64,000 nt of DNA from Zhengitettix transpicula (GCA_037074705.1 CM073596.1:51240001-51304000), one strand, 5' to 3'; positions 21,936-33,815 are shown, counted from the stretch's first letter. Made by a program: numbers and translations. Notes: generated by a model not told the origin, from the letters alone.

Positions 21936-23132
21936 TATCATTCTTTTATCCAGCTGACGCGGGAAAACGGAAGATAAAATGATCTCTTTCTAAGGATTCA
22001 TATATTCATAAATTCTGCGTCACGAATGACAGAAATTTATTTTTATATACTAAAATACTTAAACATTTCTTGCTTATTCTGATATTAATATTCGCAGTAA
22101 ACCTAATTATAGCATGTGTTGAATTTCTTCATCTTAAATTATAACAAAATCCAACTTAGAATATGATAATGTTCTCTTGTTATATTTACAGAGATTAAAT
22201 TGCAAACAGTATTTATTATTATATAAAAGAATATTGAATGAACTTTTAAAAGTATGATGTTGGCTTCCATCGTGAATTCTTATTAAGATCGACGGCGATG
22301 GCGTTCACAAAATTGATTCGTTTTATACTATTATATATATATATATATATATAATATTCTGTATGCATGTGTTCATTTGTATATGTTAACCGCTAATTGG
22401 CCCATTTAATACGGTAATGTGAGAAATTAAACACTGACGTAGTTTATATTTAAATTTCTTTCTGAGTATGTTGCATAGCTAATTTTGCGGGTCTAATACG
22501 TCGTTTACTCTTTCGTAGTTGTTTGTAAGTGATCCATTACACGGGCAAGGAGTCTTCCAATTTCAGTTTAACTAGATACCCGTTTCCCCGTTGCAAGTTA
22601 AGGGGAAATTACTGTTCGGATTGAGGAGAAAAGCTGCAGCAGCTCCATTCCTATGCAGATAAAAGGCCCCGTCCCCAGAGTAAAACCCCATCCCTTAAAA
22701 CCGCAATGGTTCGTCCCCGGCTCGGCCCATCCCCTTGCCGCAATGGTCGTGGAGGGTGGCTTAGCATTCTTGAACGTTCTCCAAATGTCACGATGAGCTT
22801 ACTTACCCTCAAGCCAAGCCACTCGGGCTGGGGAAGGCGCTTTTAAACGTTGTTTGGATATAGTCCGAGAGAGCCAGTTGCATTATGAGGAGCAGGACAG
22901 GCAAAGAGCAACAGCAAGCAAGAGCTGGCGGCTCAATCGATACAACGCCAAATCCCACCTGCCACAACCAGACCGATCTCTATATACTTTGACTACAGCA
23001 AAACACTCGGCTTCTCCAGTGCGGCGATAGACAATTCCAGAACATAATTATCAACACTTGACATTGGCTTCCTCAACGGCCGGGGCGGTAGGCGGAAGAA
23101 TACACGAACAGTAGGATTTGATTTATTTATCC
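21936..23132. other. unique sequence; GC-rich 22540-22990
   Basis: AT microsatellite at 22332-22353. The GC-rich part has no recognisable exon. No gene supported. Confidence 0.35.
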
Positions 23133-23500
23133 AACTATCTGGGTGCTCGGCGTTGCCCGAATTGTCATAATTACACTCAGCGACATCCATAACCCCGGAT
23201 TTGACTCCAATATCGGTTGTTTTCGCGTTTCTTTGTAACGACCCTCCACCTCCACCCCTAAGGGTACTCCCCGCCCATGCCAAAATATGTTGAAGTTATA
23301 TAAAAAAAACATCTTGAGAAGGTTTATCAATCTCACTGAGCCCGAAAAATATTTATCCGACGCAAATATCAGCCGAGCCTGTTTGAAAATTTTCACGCCC
23401 GTCCACCCCCCACAGTGTTTGTTTCCGGTTCGAGAGGATCACGGGAACGAAATTTCTCCACGGGTGTAGATCCGTTTGGGGCAAAAATCTATTTAAATAG
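23133..23500 (-). mobile_element. Helitron-like non-autonomous repeat, copy 2
   Basis: On the minus strand: CGAACCGGAAACAAACACTG, GAAAATTTTCAAAC, GGCTGATATTTGCG, CTCAGTGAGATTGAT, TTTTGGCATGGGCGGGGAG, GGGGTTATGGATGTCGCTGA, then CGGGCAACGCCGAGCACCCA and GATAGTT. The same order as in the 55450 copy. The terminal hairpin followed by a CTAG-like end marks a Helitron-type 3' terminus at 23133. The frames in this stretch are not genes. Confidence 0.6.
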
Positions 23501-24779
23501 GATTGGACTTCGTCTCCCGGACGTTCCTTCCGTCCTCTCATAATATCTCTTGTTATAAACAATGGAACAGACGACAAGTTCCTCGCTAAATATCATCAGA
23601 CAGCAGCTATTTATTGTATTAATAACCAAAATATTATCCATACTTCCAAGACCGATTTAAGAATTCTTCGCCTGAACTACAACCGCCATTAATGAGCAGA
23701 GTTTTACAATTCTTAACAAATTTTAGCTAATAATAATAATATTAAGAGTTGCAGGAAAACATAATTTTACAAACGCGAGAGCCGATATTTTGAATATTAT
23801 GATCGTCAAGTTGGTAACAAATTACGTTTTACGACTTTTTAAATTTTCCAAAATGTCTGTTAATAAGTAGTGTTAGTAAGAGTTTCGTACAAAAGCATAG
23901 AACTTTCCTCAGCAATAATTTTTTCTATTTTGGCAATTTCCGAAACAGCTAGGAAAATTTTATAATTCGCAATACCATAGCTCATATTATAATTAAAGTA
24001 TGCGTAATATTAGGGACTATTATATTAGCACGTTAGTGAGCCGCCACAGAAGACGACGACCGCGACACATTTACCCCCCCGGGGAATGAATGCAGACCCG
24101 CGTGACGCGACACGGATCGCGGATGGATATTTATCTGAATGTTTTCCACGAAGTTTAGCAGCTAAACGCTCACTTCCTGAATTGAGACGTTCCGTGGCTG
24201 GGGATTGTGCACTTGATTTATAGCGTCTTAAATGGCCGGTGGGGGCCGGCACTGAATAAGACGTGACTTTCAGAGGGGCCGGGGTTGTTTTGTCAGGCAG
24301 GGTTTTACCCGCTCGCGGCGCAGCTGGAAGCAGGTAAAAGCCTCGTGACCAAGCATCGCTCACGTCTGTCCAGAAATCTTTCCCTCCTCCCCCCTACCCT
24401 CGTCCTGAGGAAGGAACCACGGCCACCGTCGTCATTTACGCAGTGTCACGCACTCCTTACCATTGTGAGGATCACTCCCCAGGTGTTGCAACCACCCCTC
24501 CTTAGACGCGCCATTAACCACGGATGGCTGAATCCAAACGCTGGGCTAACATAAATATCAACTTCGACTTTTAAAATCCCCTATATCAATAAATTTAAAC
24601 ACTTTCAATGAGCAGAGCACACAATCAAACCCCTGTTCCTTTATTCGTGCTGTTATACTGTGCCGCAAAACATGGCGGCGGTCATGTTCTATAAATAACA
24701 GTATTAATAATCTGACTTCTTTTAAGATAAATGATAAACACCAATCAGAAAAAAATTATTATCTAATTTAAAAGAACAT
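23501..24779. other. unique sequence; GC-rich 24020-24540
   Basis: The 112-codon minus frame (24025-24363) and 89-codon plus frame (24285-24554) overlap and show no known motif. No exon supported. Confidence 0.35.
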
Positions 24780-24792
24780 GTTTAACAAACAC

Positions 24793-24823
24793 AACGTTTC
24801 ATTCCAAATTTGGACGTCTTCAG
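24793..24823 (-). ncRNA. hammerhead ribozyme motif
   Basis: Minus strand: CUGAAGA, extra C, stem II GUCCA/UGGAAU (one bulge), GAAAC, GUU, then GUG. Core boxes intact. Confidence 0.65.
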
Positions 24824-24948
24824 AGTCACAATTACATCTAGTTACAATTTATTATATGAAAAAATTGATAAAACATTTCAAATATGTGGTTTGTTAATCT
24901 AAATTTTCATATAATGAATTTTAATTTAGTTTAATTGTAATTGTACAC

Positions 24949-24980
24949 CTGAAGGGGTCCCAATCAGGGGTGAAACATCG
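24949..24980 (+). ncRNA. hammerhead-like motif, A9 changed
   Basis: ACAC, CUGAAGG (last A changed to G), stem II GUCCC/GGGGU, GAAAC, AUC, GUGU. ACAC and GUGU pair as a 4 bp stem I. Confidence 0.6.
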
Positions 24981-25005
24981 TGTTAGTTAAATATTATTAT
25001 TTTTT

Positions 25006-25062
25006 TTTTTAAAAATTATTGTGTTAGGAATCACAATATTAAATAGAAGAAATATACATTTA

Positions 25063-25093
<31 letters not shown>

Positions 25094-26019
25094 CGTTGTA
25101 TTCAAACGAATTATTAGTTTAATTAATTAATAATTTTTCTGGTGTATCGACTTTATTGTTCATTAATTTATTTAAATCTTTTATTTTGGAAATTGGTTGC
25201 CAAGAAATTCAGAATTTTCGTCCTTTACGGATATATTCATTTTATCCTACCCGCTTTCAATGGCGGTCGGGGGTGGTCGCGGAGAAACCGATGTCCTGAT
25301 TTTAAAATAAAACGACACAACTACAAACAGTTTTCCCTATGTCCGATGACCACGAACACATCACACGTCGCAATGGCAACGAGAAACAAATGCTTGTGAA
25401 TATCTTTCCCACGTTGATAATCGATTGTATCGACGATAATGAAGCTTGGCGGTTTCCAATCCTTCTCCATCAGACTCGGAGCCTCTCCCCGCAGCATCAT
25501 CCGCTTATTGGATCCGGAACTGGTTAATGGACATATTTCAATAGAGCGGAAAGTTAATTCCGTCTCATTCTGGAATTGATTTTTAGGCCGGATTATCATT
25601 ATGCGACCCAACAGATTCGACGAAATGAGCGGAGGGGAAAAGACTTTCAACACTTTGAGATTATTAAACAGATGTTTTGGCTGAAGGACCACTAGGGGTT
25701 CATTCCTGACCAAAGGAAATAGTGGAAAAGAAAAAAAAGCAATAAAAACGATTGCTTTAAAATTTTGTTCGGACTTAATTGGCCCATATAGTCGGAGCAA
25801 CGAAAATGTAATATCAAGGTCAAGTAGCTAACGGCACCGCTCCTCCTTACACACAATATTAGGAAACGTAGCCGGAAGATTCCGTGACCTTGTTATTACA
25901 TTTTCGTGACGCAGACTACAAACCATTATATTAATTAAGAAAATGTTAACGTGGACTGGAATTTAATGATTTTTTAATGAAGAACATATTAGCGAATGTA
26001 AAAGTGTTAAATAAAAATT
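25006..26019. other. unique sequence with AT microsatellite
   Basis: AT dinucleotide run at 25065-25093. The longest open frame in the window (minus strand 25321-25800, 159 codons) lies here; it has no signal, domain or splice evidence that I can see and overlaps another frame, so it is not called a gene. Confidence 0.3.
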
Positions 26020-26041
26020 AAAATCAACAGAAAAAATAAAT

Positions 26042-26091
26042 ATCACACAACGACGTTTTTGTAAATCCTTATTGATTTAGTCCGGTGATTA
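26042..26091 (-). ncRNA. hammerhead-like motif, family B, decayed
   Basis: Minus strand: AAUCACC, GGACUAA (from UGACGAA), AUCAAUAAGGAUU stem II remnant, AAAAC, GUCGUU, GUGUGAU. Aligns base for base with the intact arm at 26273. Confidence 0.5.
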
Positions 26092-26272
26092 AAAAAAAAC
26101 ACTAGAGTCCCCCCGGGAGTCGCACAACGGCACAAACCAGATGAGGAACTAAAAAAATAATGGAGAATAAAATGGACAAAATTACAGACAAATAATAATA
26201 ATGGAACCGAAAACTTAGAATAAATATCGATATTGTGTGTCCTTCGTACGGCTCTCGCATTATTTTTGTGAG

Positions 26273-26323
26273 AATCACCTGACGAAAGCAACAAGAGTCG
26301 CGTAAACGTTGTTGTGTGGTATT
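26273..26323 (+). ncRNA. hammerhead-like motif, family B
   Basis: AAUCAC, CUGACGA, stem II GC-AAC/GUCGC region around AAGA, UAAAC (one change from GAAAC), GUUGUU, GUGUGGU. Intact first box. Flanking CAC/GUG supports stem I. Confidence 0.55.
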
Positions 26324-26345
26324 TAACATAACAATTCCGTTGTCT

Positions 26346-27395
26346 GCTATTTGGATACTTATTTAAATTACACTGTTATATTGACATTATTGATGATTTA
26401 CAGGAAAGTATGCCTCAACGAAAAAAAAAACTACAACTGAAAAATAATTTTTCCAATTGTGGGAGGACCAGAACTGAGGAAATTGCGAGTATTCCATCAA
26501 ATAATCCATAAGGTAAATACCGTATAGATATATTTTTCTGAAATTATTATAAATCAATATAAATAAATTAGACAATAGACTCAGGAAAAATTTGAAATTT
26601 AATATAAAAAAGAAATAAAACGGAAGCAGAGACATTCATTTAAAAGCAGAGAAGTTACTCAGTAAACAGAAGCAGAAGCAGACAAAGAAGTTGATTTAAA
26701 AATCAAGGATCGATTCATATTTTTTTGTCTTTTATTTGGGTTATTTTGTTATTTACAACATAATGAAGTAGAGAAGAATTAGTCTGAAGGACTAATGGAC
26801 CACCAAATGCAAATATATGACGATACTGAGTTATCTCTGGCATATAGTAAACAGATTCCGTGAGTGTGATTAGATTATGACAATTTTCGAGGGGGGCGCA
26901 ACGCTGCTGGAACGCAGTCATCATGCGGTTGTGTTGGCAAGCGTGACATTTTGCAGGACAGCCACAGATGAATATGCATTTCCGACATTTGAACTGATCA
27001 ACATCTGGCCACTACGGTTCTCGGGGCGCTTTTAATTCAATACCACGAGAGCTCCAAAAGCCGGATCAGGTCGATCACTCTCTATAAAGGACGAACGATG
27101 GTCTGGAATATGGGGCTGATAGGAGTGGAACACTTGTTCAATAGTCTTAAACGATAATCTGAAAGTAAAGACGTGCAGCATATAAATAGTTATTAATTGA
27201 AGAGAAAGCTTTTACAAGCTCAAGCCATAGACGCCACGCAAATAATTGAATTTATTATTACTACCCTAATCCTCAATCAGAATAATCCCAAAGAACGAAC
27301 CTAAATATCGCAATGACGAGCCACGTAGCTCCAATAAAAACTGTAAATAATTTAGAAATAATGAGGCCGTAAAAATTAAATCATGTAATTTAAAT
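26346..27395. other. unique sequence
   Basis: No gene supported. 26860-27120 is GC-richer. Confidence 0.35.
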
Positions 27396-27450
27396 GACAT
27401 AAAATTCAGTTGATAACAAATTACAGACAATTTATTTAATTAACAAAAAA

Positions 27451-27481
27451 ACGTTTCGGTATGCATTTGTACATTCTTCAG
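27451..27481 (-). ncRNA. hammerhead ribozyme motif, stem II weakened
   Basis: Minus strand: GAC, CUGAAGA, extra A, UGUAC...GCAUACC (stem II with one mismatch), GAAAC, GUU. Core boxes intact. Confidence 0.6.
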
Positions 27482-27627
27482 GTCTTTTCTTTGGAGAAAT
27501 CCCCATTTAGTGATGGTAAGGTAAGGGCTTCTTGTATTATGTTAGTTGGATATGGTTTTGTTGTTTTCAACTACATTACTGTTAAATCTCGCGTTTTCTG
27601 ATCACATCACACAGGCCACATAAAGGC

Positions 27628-27658
27628 CAGAAGAATGTATAAACACGTACTGAAACGT
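27628..27658 (+). ncRNA. hammerhead-like motif, one core change
   Basis: CAGAAGA (U4 to A), AUGUAUAAACACGUACU stem II, GAAAC, GUU. Mirror partner of the 27451 motif. Confidence 0.55.
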
Positions 27659-27722
27659 TTTTAAATAAATAAATTAAATAAATTGTCTGTAATTGGTCAT
27701 CAACTGCGTTACATAATTTTAA

Positions 27723-28116
27723 TATAAAACAAATAATACCTACAAATGGTATTTTAATTTTGCCTGGTTTTATTATTAATATAATTATTATTATAATATA
27801 TATATATATATATAATTATTATTTATATAACGTCGTATTTGTATTGAATAATATTTTTTAAATGTTTGTAAAAAGGGGTTGTTAATTTATTTAATAACGA
27901 TGAAAAAAATATCTGACTATTTAAAATAATACAATTGAATTAATATACGAAAAGATTGTTTTAATTAACAAAAAAAAATTGATGTTACTGCATTTCATTC
28001 TAGTTTAGTAATTTTCTGATTGGACTGTTTTTAATAATAATAATAATAATATTTTGGTTCTGACACGAAAGATAGCAGAAAATTTTTTGCGTGAATTATA
28101 TACAAAACTTTACATC
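27723..28116. other. AT-rich sequence with microsatellites
   Basis: AT run at 27795-27814 and TAA run at 28031-28050. A possible decayed minus-strand hammerhead arm at 27970-28010 is too degraded to call. Confidence 0.35.
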
Positions 28117-28148
28117 CCGAAGAGGCACTAAAATACGACGAAACGTAG
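28117..28148 (+). ncRNA. hammerhead-like motif, decayed
   Basis: CCGAAGA (U4 to C), GGCAC...ACGAC without convincing pairing, GAAAC, GUA, GUGAUAU. The 3' half closely matches 39997. Confidence 0.45.
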
Positions 28149-28409
28149 TGATATAGTTTTTTTTTTGAGGATTAACATGATAATTTTCTGACACGAGAAC
28201 ATTTATTTATTCACTGTTAATTTATCGAATTTAATTTAACATGTTTCTGTCGTGATGTGAACTCCTCATAGAGTTTGCAATGAAGAGATTAAAAAATTAT
28301 AGATATAACTGTACGAAGGGTATTGGCGGATAGACAAAGATTATAAATACTGAAGAAATAATAAAGGTAAATAGTGTAACATGTTTCAAAATTACACATC
28401 TCGGCATAA

Positions 28410-28843
28410 TTATTTTTTTTGGTGTTGACAGGCTATGTATAGGGTAATCCACATAGTGGCAACTCCCCTCTTATAGGATAGGAAAGGGATTTGAAAGGGT
28501 GGATGCGGAAGGGTGGAGGAAGGTAGCCAAGGGTAACTAGGGCCCCCCGGGCTATGGTTTAAGGATCCTACCCGGCATTCGCCTAAAAGAAATGCAGGAC
28601 AAACCCTAGAAAAACCTGCATCAGGTACTTGTCCGACGCCCTTCCGAAAGCGGGAGAGGAGTTTGCTGTGAGGACGCAGCATTCCCTTCTCCGTGCCTCG
28701 ACCAGTTTAGGAGGCAGCTGGCCGACTATTCCAATGGGAATTGCGGACAACTCTTACCGTATGCCCAAGGTCTGTGACCCCGAAATATACACCTCAGAGA
28801 ACAGGCCGAGGTGCCTCGGCTTGTGGGAAACCTTAGTTCAAAA
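28410..28843 (-). mobile_element. SINE-like retroposon copy 3, with target-site duplication
   Basis: On the minus strand, this is a nearly complete copy ending in an A tail (T run at 28412-28420 on plus). The 8 bp string CGGCATAA flanks it at 28402-28409 and 28844-28851, a target-site duplication typical of LINE-mobilised retroposons. Open frames on both strands (28410-28682, 28629-28874) are carried by the element. Confidence 0.8.
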
Positions 28844-28851
28844 CGGCATAA

Positions 28852-31800
28852 AATATTATAAATCTTACTTATGAATTCAGTGTCGGTTTCGACATCGCGA
28901 GAATAGTATCTTAAAGCAAACTAAAAATTTTAATTATAATGTTATATTGGGCAAAACCTTTACCCATAGTTGGGCTTCCGCTACCGACCTTACTAACCTA
29001 AGATATCAAAAAAATAAAATTGCTTCGTTTACATTTGTAAAATGACATTCTGACAGATTCAAGAGTTGTCCTGGGTGTCGTATTTTAAAAAGGGGAAAGG
29101 ACACGACTTACATAATTTTTTTTTAAAAAAAATAATGATACGAAACTCGAAAATGCGCTTTCTCACTCCTTATTTTAAATGGGAACGCCCCAAGGGATCG
29201 GGGTTGTTTGGAGGTTGAAGACTAGTGACATTGTATAACATTTTTGAAAATATGTCGAACACGTTCACTTTTATTTTGAATGAGTGATTTCTCGAGAAAT
29301 ATCCCCTATTTTTCAACTGATTTCCAGCTCCCTTTTCGTGTTATCGGTTACAGCGCCTTCTATCCAGAATCGAAAGAAATGTTTCAGATAAAACTAACGT
29401 ATTTTTTTTATGGAGAATCTCAATCTCAAATAAAAAAAATGGGTGTTACAATTTAAGTTCTTTAATTTTCCCCAAGTGTGATGGTTGAGTTTGGTATCAG
29501 TGAATATATTTTTCTAAAAATTCCAGTTCCTGTTTTTTTTAATCTCGTGTATTTCGCGAGATATTTGACTGTTCCGACTCTTTTTTCGTCATGCGGTATA
29601 TATTTATATATATTTTTTTGCTGATGGAAATTCGTGCATTCAGACGACGGTAAAATCCCCCGATGATATTACAGCTGCCTGATGTGACTCTTGAAAATAA
29701 ATTTTCACCGTAATGGCGTAACGATTACGATGGAAGGGGCGGAAGGGGCTGAAGTTCGGGGGGTTGGGGTTGGATGGTGCAGTACTTACCACAAAGAGGA
29801 AGGAAGGCAACACGCGCCAACAATGAAATACACGCTGCGGAGGCAATTTATCCCAAGCAAATGCAGTGCAATTGAAATACGGACGGCAACTAGTTAGGGC
29901 CCACATGCTCGCATTCCGCGGCTGTTTTATAATTCCTGCCTGGAATGTCGGGCTATTCTGCCCCCCCCCCCTCCCAGAGTAAGTAATATCGCCTTCCCTT
30001 TCCCATAATAACACTGGCTTGTTCGCTTCCTTCCGACCCGAACTTGGCCGTTTCCTTGCTGAGGCCACTCCCCGCGCAAAAATATCGAGTCTTAATATGA
30101 AACATTGCAGTTATATCAAGGATGTACGTTTTAATCCAAATTACCCTTTGACCTTATTAGTGAATCATTTAAAAGAAACGTGTTACGTATAAAACTTGTA
30201 ATTTTCACTATAGAAAGGCCAAACGTGTCACGTAATAATTAAAAAGTGTCGCTAAATGCAACATCGGTTGAGTTTATTTATTAAAAATGATATTATATTC
30301 TGAAACAATGAAATTAATCCAGTCTAGAAATTATGAACCATAATCATTAACATACGTAATGCATTACCTGATAAAATTTGTACGAATCGACCTATTTTTT
30401 TTTGTATTAAGCTTCAATTTTTTTTTTTCGAATTCGTATTTTATTAATCTCAAAAACATATCAATATTTAATTTACATACTGATAATTTACTGAAATACA
30501 CTCCCTTTTTGGTTACGGTTCGTCCAGAGGAAAGTGTTTTTTTTCAGTTGAATTTTCCAATAATATTGTTTAAGAATAATCGTAATGGATTAGTGATGTG
30601 AAGGTTATTTTCATTATTATTTTCTCTATAAAAATAATTTTATGACTATATTTTGCTTTAGTGAAGTGTTGAAATTGTGGACAAATTTCTAAGATTTTTT
30701 TCTTTCAAAATTGTTTTATTTGTTATACTTTTATTCTTATATTTGTTTTAAACTGCCACCGAGATTGATCCGATTCGCAGGTAATAATATACATACTTAC
30801 AAATATACTTTGCAGTATATCATCGGATAAAGTAAACACAATATGGTTAATTTTAACTCCAAGTGTAAAAAAAAGTAAATAAATGAGCCATATAATAAAA
30901 AAATGGTTACTTAATCCAGAAAAAACCAAATTAACCTGAAAGGAGACATAAATTAATATAAATTGATAGAACTAACAAAAAATAATTCTGTAATGGTTTT
31001 AAAATTCAATTTGGATTCTAAGAAGAGTAAATTGTTTTAAAAATAGCCTTACATAACAAATAAAGAAATTTTAAAATTCGTGGAACGACCCTCCATGCAA
31101 ATTACATGTGAAAATTTAAATATATTATTTATTTTCGGCAGAAGAATAATACTTTCTATTCAAATATAGGTTATGGACTGACTCACACCACTGACACCTT
31201 TTTTTATTTCAGGGATATTCGAAATGGTGTAGAATGGGGGGTTTCATTTATATAGAAATTGTACTCCATTTACGAGACTATTTATTTTCAATTCTTCCCG
31301 TGGATTAAGATGTAAAGGTATATTCGAGGCCCGAATCGCAGGTGTCACGCAGCTTCATCCAAGATGAACCGAGTCCCTGTCTGGTTGTTGTATGGATTCT
31401 CTGTCTGTTCGCTTCCTGTTTGCGTCTCTTGAGGAGATACTCAGGTTTCCTCCCCGGAGGGTGGCGCGTTCCTTTGGGATCTCGTCCCCTGTTCCCAGTT
31501 GTTTCCGGTCCACACAACCAGAGCAAGCAGGTTGTCTGTTTTCCCCCCCCCCCTTAGGTGCAAGGTCCTCAGGGTGCAACGCATATTAGTCCACATCAAA
31601 CACGGGAATTTCCCTCAATAATTGGACCATATGAAATGTGAATAATTTTTTTTTATTTCTCTGAGGTATTTACCAATATTAATACAGCGATTGGTTTTCT
31701 CTTTTACTTGGCTATTTATTTATACAATTAAACTACTCCTACTTAAACAAACCCTACGTCGATATTTTAGTCTATTGAGTCAGAGGGTCAAGTCCTTGAT

Positions 31801-32432
31801 GACCGTTTTCATCAGTGGTGGGTTCAAATGAGCGACAGTTCCTCCGACACCCAGATAAATAATGTCACTACAACAAATTTACCGTTAAGGATGAGGAAAT
31901 AACCACATTAGCTCCCTTACAGTGTTGTAAGAGCATAATAATATAAATAAAACGAACCACCCCTTATTTTAAATATTTTAAAAAAATGATTCCCGGTTTA
32001 TCAACACGGGGTAAAATTTTTTTTGACTAATCACAAACTACCTTTCAACCATTACCGTCATCGCCGTCGCCAGGTAGACATCAGCCCTAAAGCCCCTTGA
32101 ATTACTTAATTTTCAATAAATACTAGTCGAAAGTGTTTATTTTTACGACTAATAAACCAGGGGGTTGCAAAAATTAAATTATTAAATAATAAAATACCAT
32201 TCTATTTTTTAAAGTAATTCCTTGAGCTAATTAATTGCGAAATGCACACGACCAGCCTGTTACGCCTTCGACGAGACATCTGTGGACTACTGCGTATACT
32301 TATGCATTAAATAAGACTGTGAAACTGAATCACGTTTCCAGTTATATTTATCTGTATTCTTTAAATATACATGAAAAAATATCAGTTTATTAGACAAAAT
32401 TTATTATGAAATATTTAAAACATAACAGACTT
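28852..32432. other. mostly unique sequence; longest repeat-poor block of the window
   Basis: GC-richer islands at 29640-30070 (C run 29961-29970) and 31300-31600 (C run 31543-31552) alternate with AT-rich DNA. The frames at 29640-30068 (142 codons, minus) and 31305-31589 overlap others and have no recognised domain. No gene, RNA or repeat could be supported. Confidence 0.35.
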
Positions 32433-32470
32433 GACGTTTCAATCCATAGTTCTTTTTGAGACTTCTTCAG
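32433..32470 (-). ncRNA. hammerhead ribozyme motif downstream of a PLE endonuclease
   Basis: Minus strand: CAC, CUGAAGA, stem II AGUCU/GGAUU (with wobbles) around a long loop, GAAAC, GUC. It lies on the same strand as, and about 300 bp 3' of, the endonuclease fragment at 32760-32980, where a PLE terminal repeat should be. Confidence 0.65.
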
Positions 32471-32759
32471 GTGTTGTAAAATTCAGTCAAATGATTTCGG
32501 TTCAAATTCTTAATCTGAAAATACCATAAAAACAAAACTTTACAAATATTTCGTAATACAAATAAATAACAAATTACAGAACATAAAATCTCTAAGGGGT
32601 GCGATTTTCACGCACGTTGCGGGGGCCGAAATGACTGTAATATTTACACAGCTGTTGAATTAAAAATACCAATGTAAATTAAATATTTTATAGTTCACTA
32701 ACTGCATTACAGAAACAAGAAATCTTAAATTCCATTTAAATGTTTACTATAATTTATTT

Positions 32760-32980
32760 ACTTTATTGGCGGAATCACTGGAACTAATATGCAACATTTC
32801 GCTCATTAATTTGAAATTATATTTGTATTGTTCGTCTAAAAGTTTCTCATCATCTGAATTATGATTTTTCAACTGAAAATGTTTGGTCAAAGAGTGAATA
32901 AGTTTTCAAATTGTTTTTATGGTAATTAATTTAAATTTTTAAAGATCGTTTAGTTTGACCCATATAGCAAGCATTGCTAT
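32760..32980 (-). pseudogene. Penelope-like GIY-YIG endonuclease fragment with C-terminus
   Basis: The minus strand encodes NACYMGQTKRSL (32945-32978), then LFDQ, then DEKLLDEQYKYNFKLMSEML and HI (about 32790-32850). CYxGQT-x-R-x-L and the final Y-x4-x-SEM-x-HI are both hallmarks of the PLE endonuclease domain, in the right order and spacing. One or two frame breaks separate them. The hammerhead motif follows downstream. Confidence 0.8.
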
Positions 32981-33479
32981 ATAAGTGATTATTATTATGT
33001 TTATCTACAATGTTAATTTTGTCTTCAATATTTTTGACTAAATTTCAATTTAAAAATAACAATGAATAACATAATTATTTAGATTTTATGTTCTGTGAAA
33101 CAGATTTATTCTTAGACTTTTTAAGACTTTGTTAATGTCTAGACAAATTTTGTAAAGAATAATTTTACGACCTGACTTAAGGATTATTCTTATAATATTT
33201 GACAAGAGCTTGATAAACTTAAAATCGAATGAGATATGTTTTGAAGTTCTATTCATTGAAACTGATAAAAAATGGACAGTTGTTTGAAAATGTCTACTAA
33301 TTAATTTAATTGAAAATAAATGTAATTTTACCTTTTGGGAGGCCAAGTTTAAAATCGAGTCATGTGAACTCGTTGGACGTTTTGGAGTCTGTTTATCTAA
33401 AATTGTATCGACTCCCGTTGTCGATTTTTAATCGAAGTTGTGTAGCCAGTGACGTCATAGAGATACTTTTAATTAATAT
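32981..33479. other. AT-rich sequence, possible decayed PLE
   Basis: Lies upstream (minus strand) of the endonuclease fragment. The 86-codon frame at 33086-33346 is not recognisably reverse transcriptase. Confidence 0.3.
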
Positions 33480-33815
33480 ACAAGTTAATAAAGCAGTTTA
33501 TGATCTGTTACAGACATTTTATTTATTAAATTCAGGAACCATTCCTTTTGGTACTTATTCGTACCTTCTTCAGATCTTTTTCCTGTGTAGGAGATAATTA
33601 AATATAGTAACATTAAATATGTTGTGTGGTTTTGGTGATGTTTCAATAATTTGGTGTTTTTTGTTGGTTTTGTTTACGTTAAGCAATTAATTTCCAAATT
33701 AAACTATCTGTAAATGTTTTCCTATATAGGAAGAAAACCTGAATGCACCGAATCGTTTTATTTCTTATGTAAATAAGTAAAGGGTGTGTAAAAGGTTATA
33801 TATTGCGATATTAAT
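33480..33815. mobile_element. hammerhead foldback element, right arm partly deleted
   Basis: The left arm GCAGTTTATGATCTGTTACA-GACATTTTATTTA resembles the 27396 element and leads into a minus-strand hammerhead. Near 33725-33790 a mirror arm survives as GGAAGAAAACCTGAA, then CACCGAATCGTTTTA, then an inverted ACA-CCTTTTACACA-like end. About 15 bp of its ribozyme core is missing. Confidence 0.55.
33543..33573 (-). ncRNA. hammerhead-like motif with perfect stem II
   Basis: Minus strand: CUGAAGA, extra A, stem II GGUAC/GUACC around GAAUAA (perfect), then AAAAG in place of GAAAC. First box and stem II intact, second box damaged. Confidence 0.55.

Larger units (their letters stand above)
24780..25005. 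mobile_element. hammerhead foldback element, both ribozyme arms present
   Basis: The left arm (24780-24868) and right arm (24900-25005) are reverse complements. Both have the ribozyme motif pointing outward, then TCACAATTACA/TGTAATTGTACA and TTATATGAAAA/TTTTCATATAA inner blocks around a ~30 bp loop. There is no coding capacity. The right arm also matches 48290-48440, a lone arm of the same family. Confidence 0.7.
26020..26345. mobile_element. hammerhead foldback element, family B
   Basis: Two family B ribozyme motifs point outward from inverted arms (26042-26091 minus, 26273-26323 plus), separated by about 180 bp of unrelated interior. Outside the ribozymes, the arms also share TATTTAA-x-ACA(C)T-like sequence. 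The same flank (GTGGTATTT, then TGTTATTTGGATTTTTATTT) follows the family B motifs at 48077 and 61097. Confidence 0.6.
27396..27722. mobile_element. hammerhead foldback element with ~90 bp arms
   Basis: Left arm (27396-27490) and right arm (27620-27722) share, in inverted orientation, CAGTTGAT-x-AC-x-AATTACAG, then ACAATTTATTTAATT, then an outward-pointing hammerhead motif ending GACC(U)GAAGAAUGUA. The interior is only ~130 bp and non-coding. This is the clearest example of the two-armed design. 33480-33815 and 37522-37713 share the ACAGACA-TTTATTTA arm. Confidence 0.75.

Noticed and set aside
25321..25800. Longest open frame (159 codons, minus strand)
   Set aside because: No domain, signal, splice sites or promoter that I can see. 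It overlaps another frame, and a frame of this length is expected by chance in 64 kb of GC-mixed DNA.
29640..30068. 142-codon minus-strand frame
   Set aside because: Low-information composition driven by a GC-rich island and a C run; no recognised motif.
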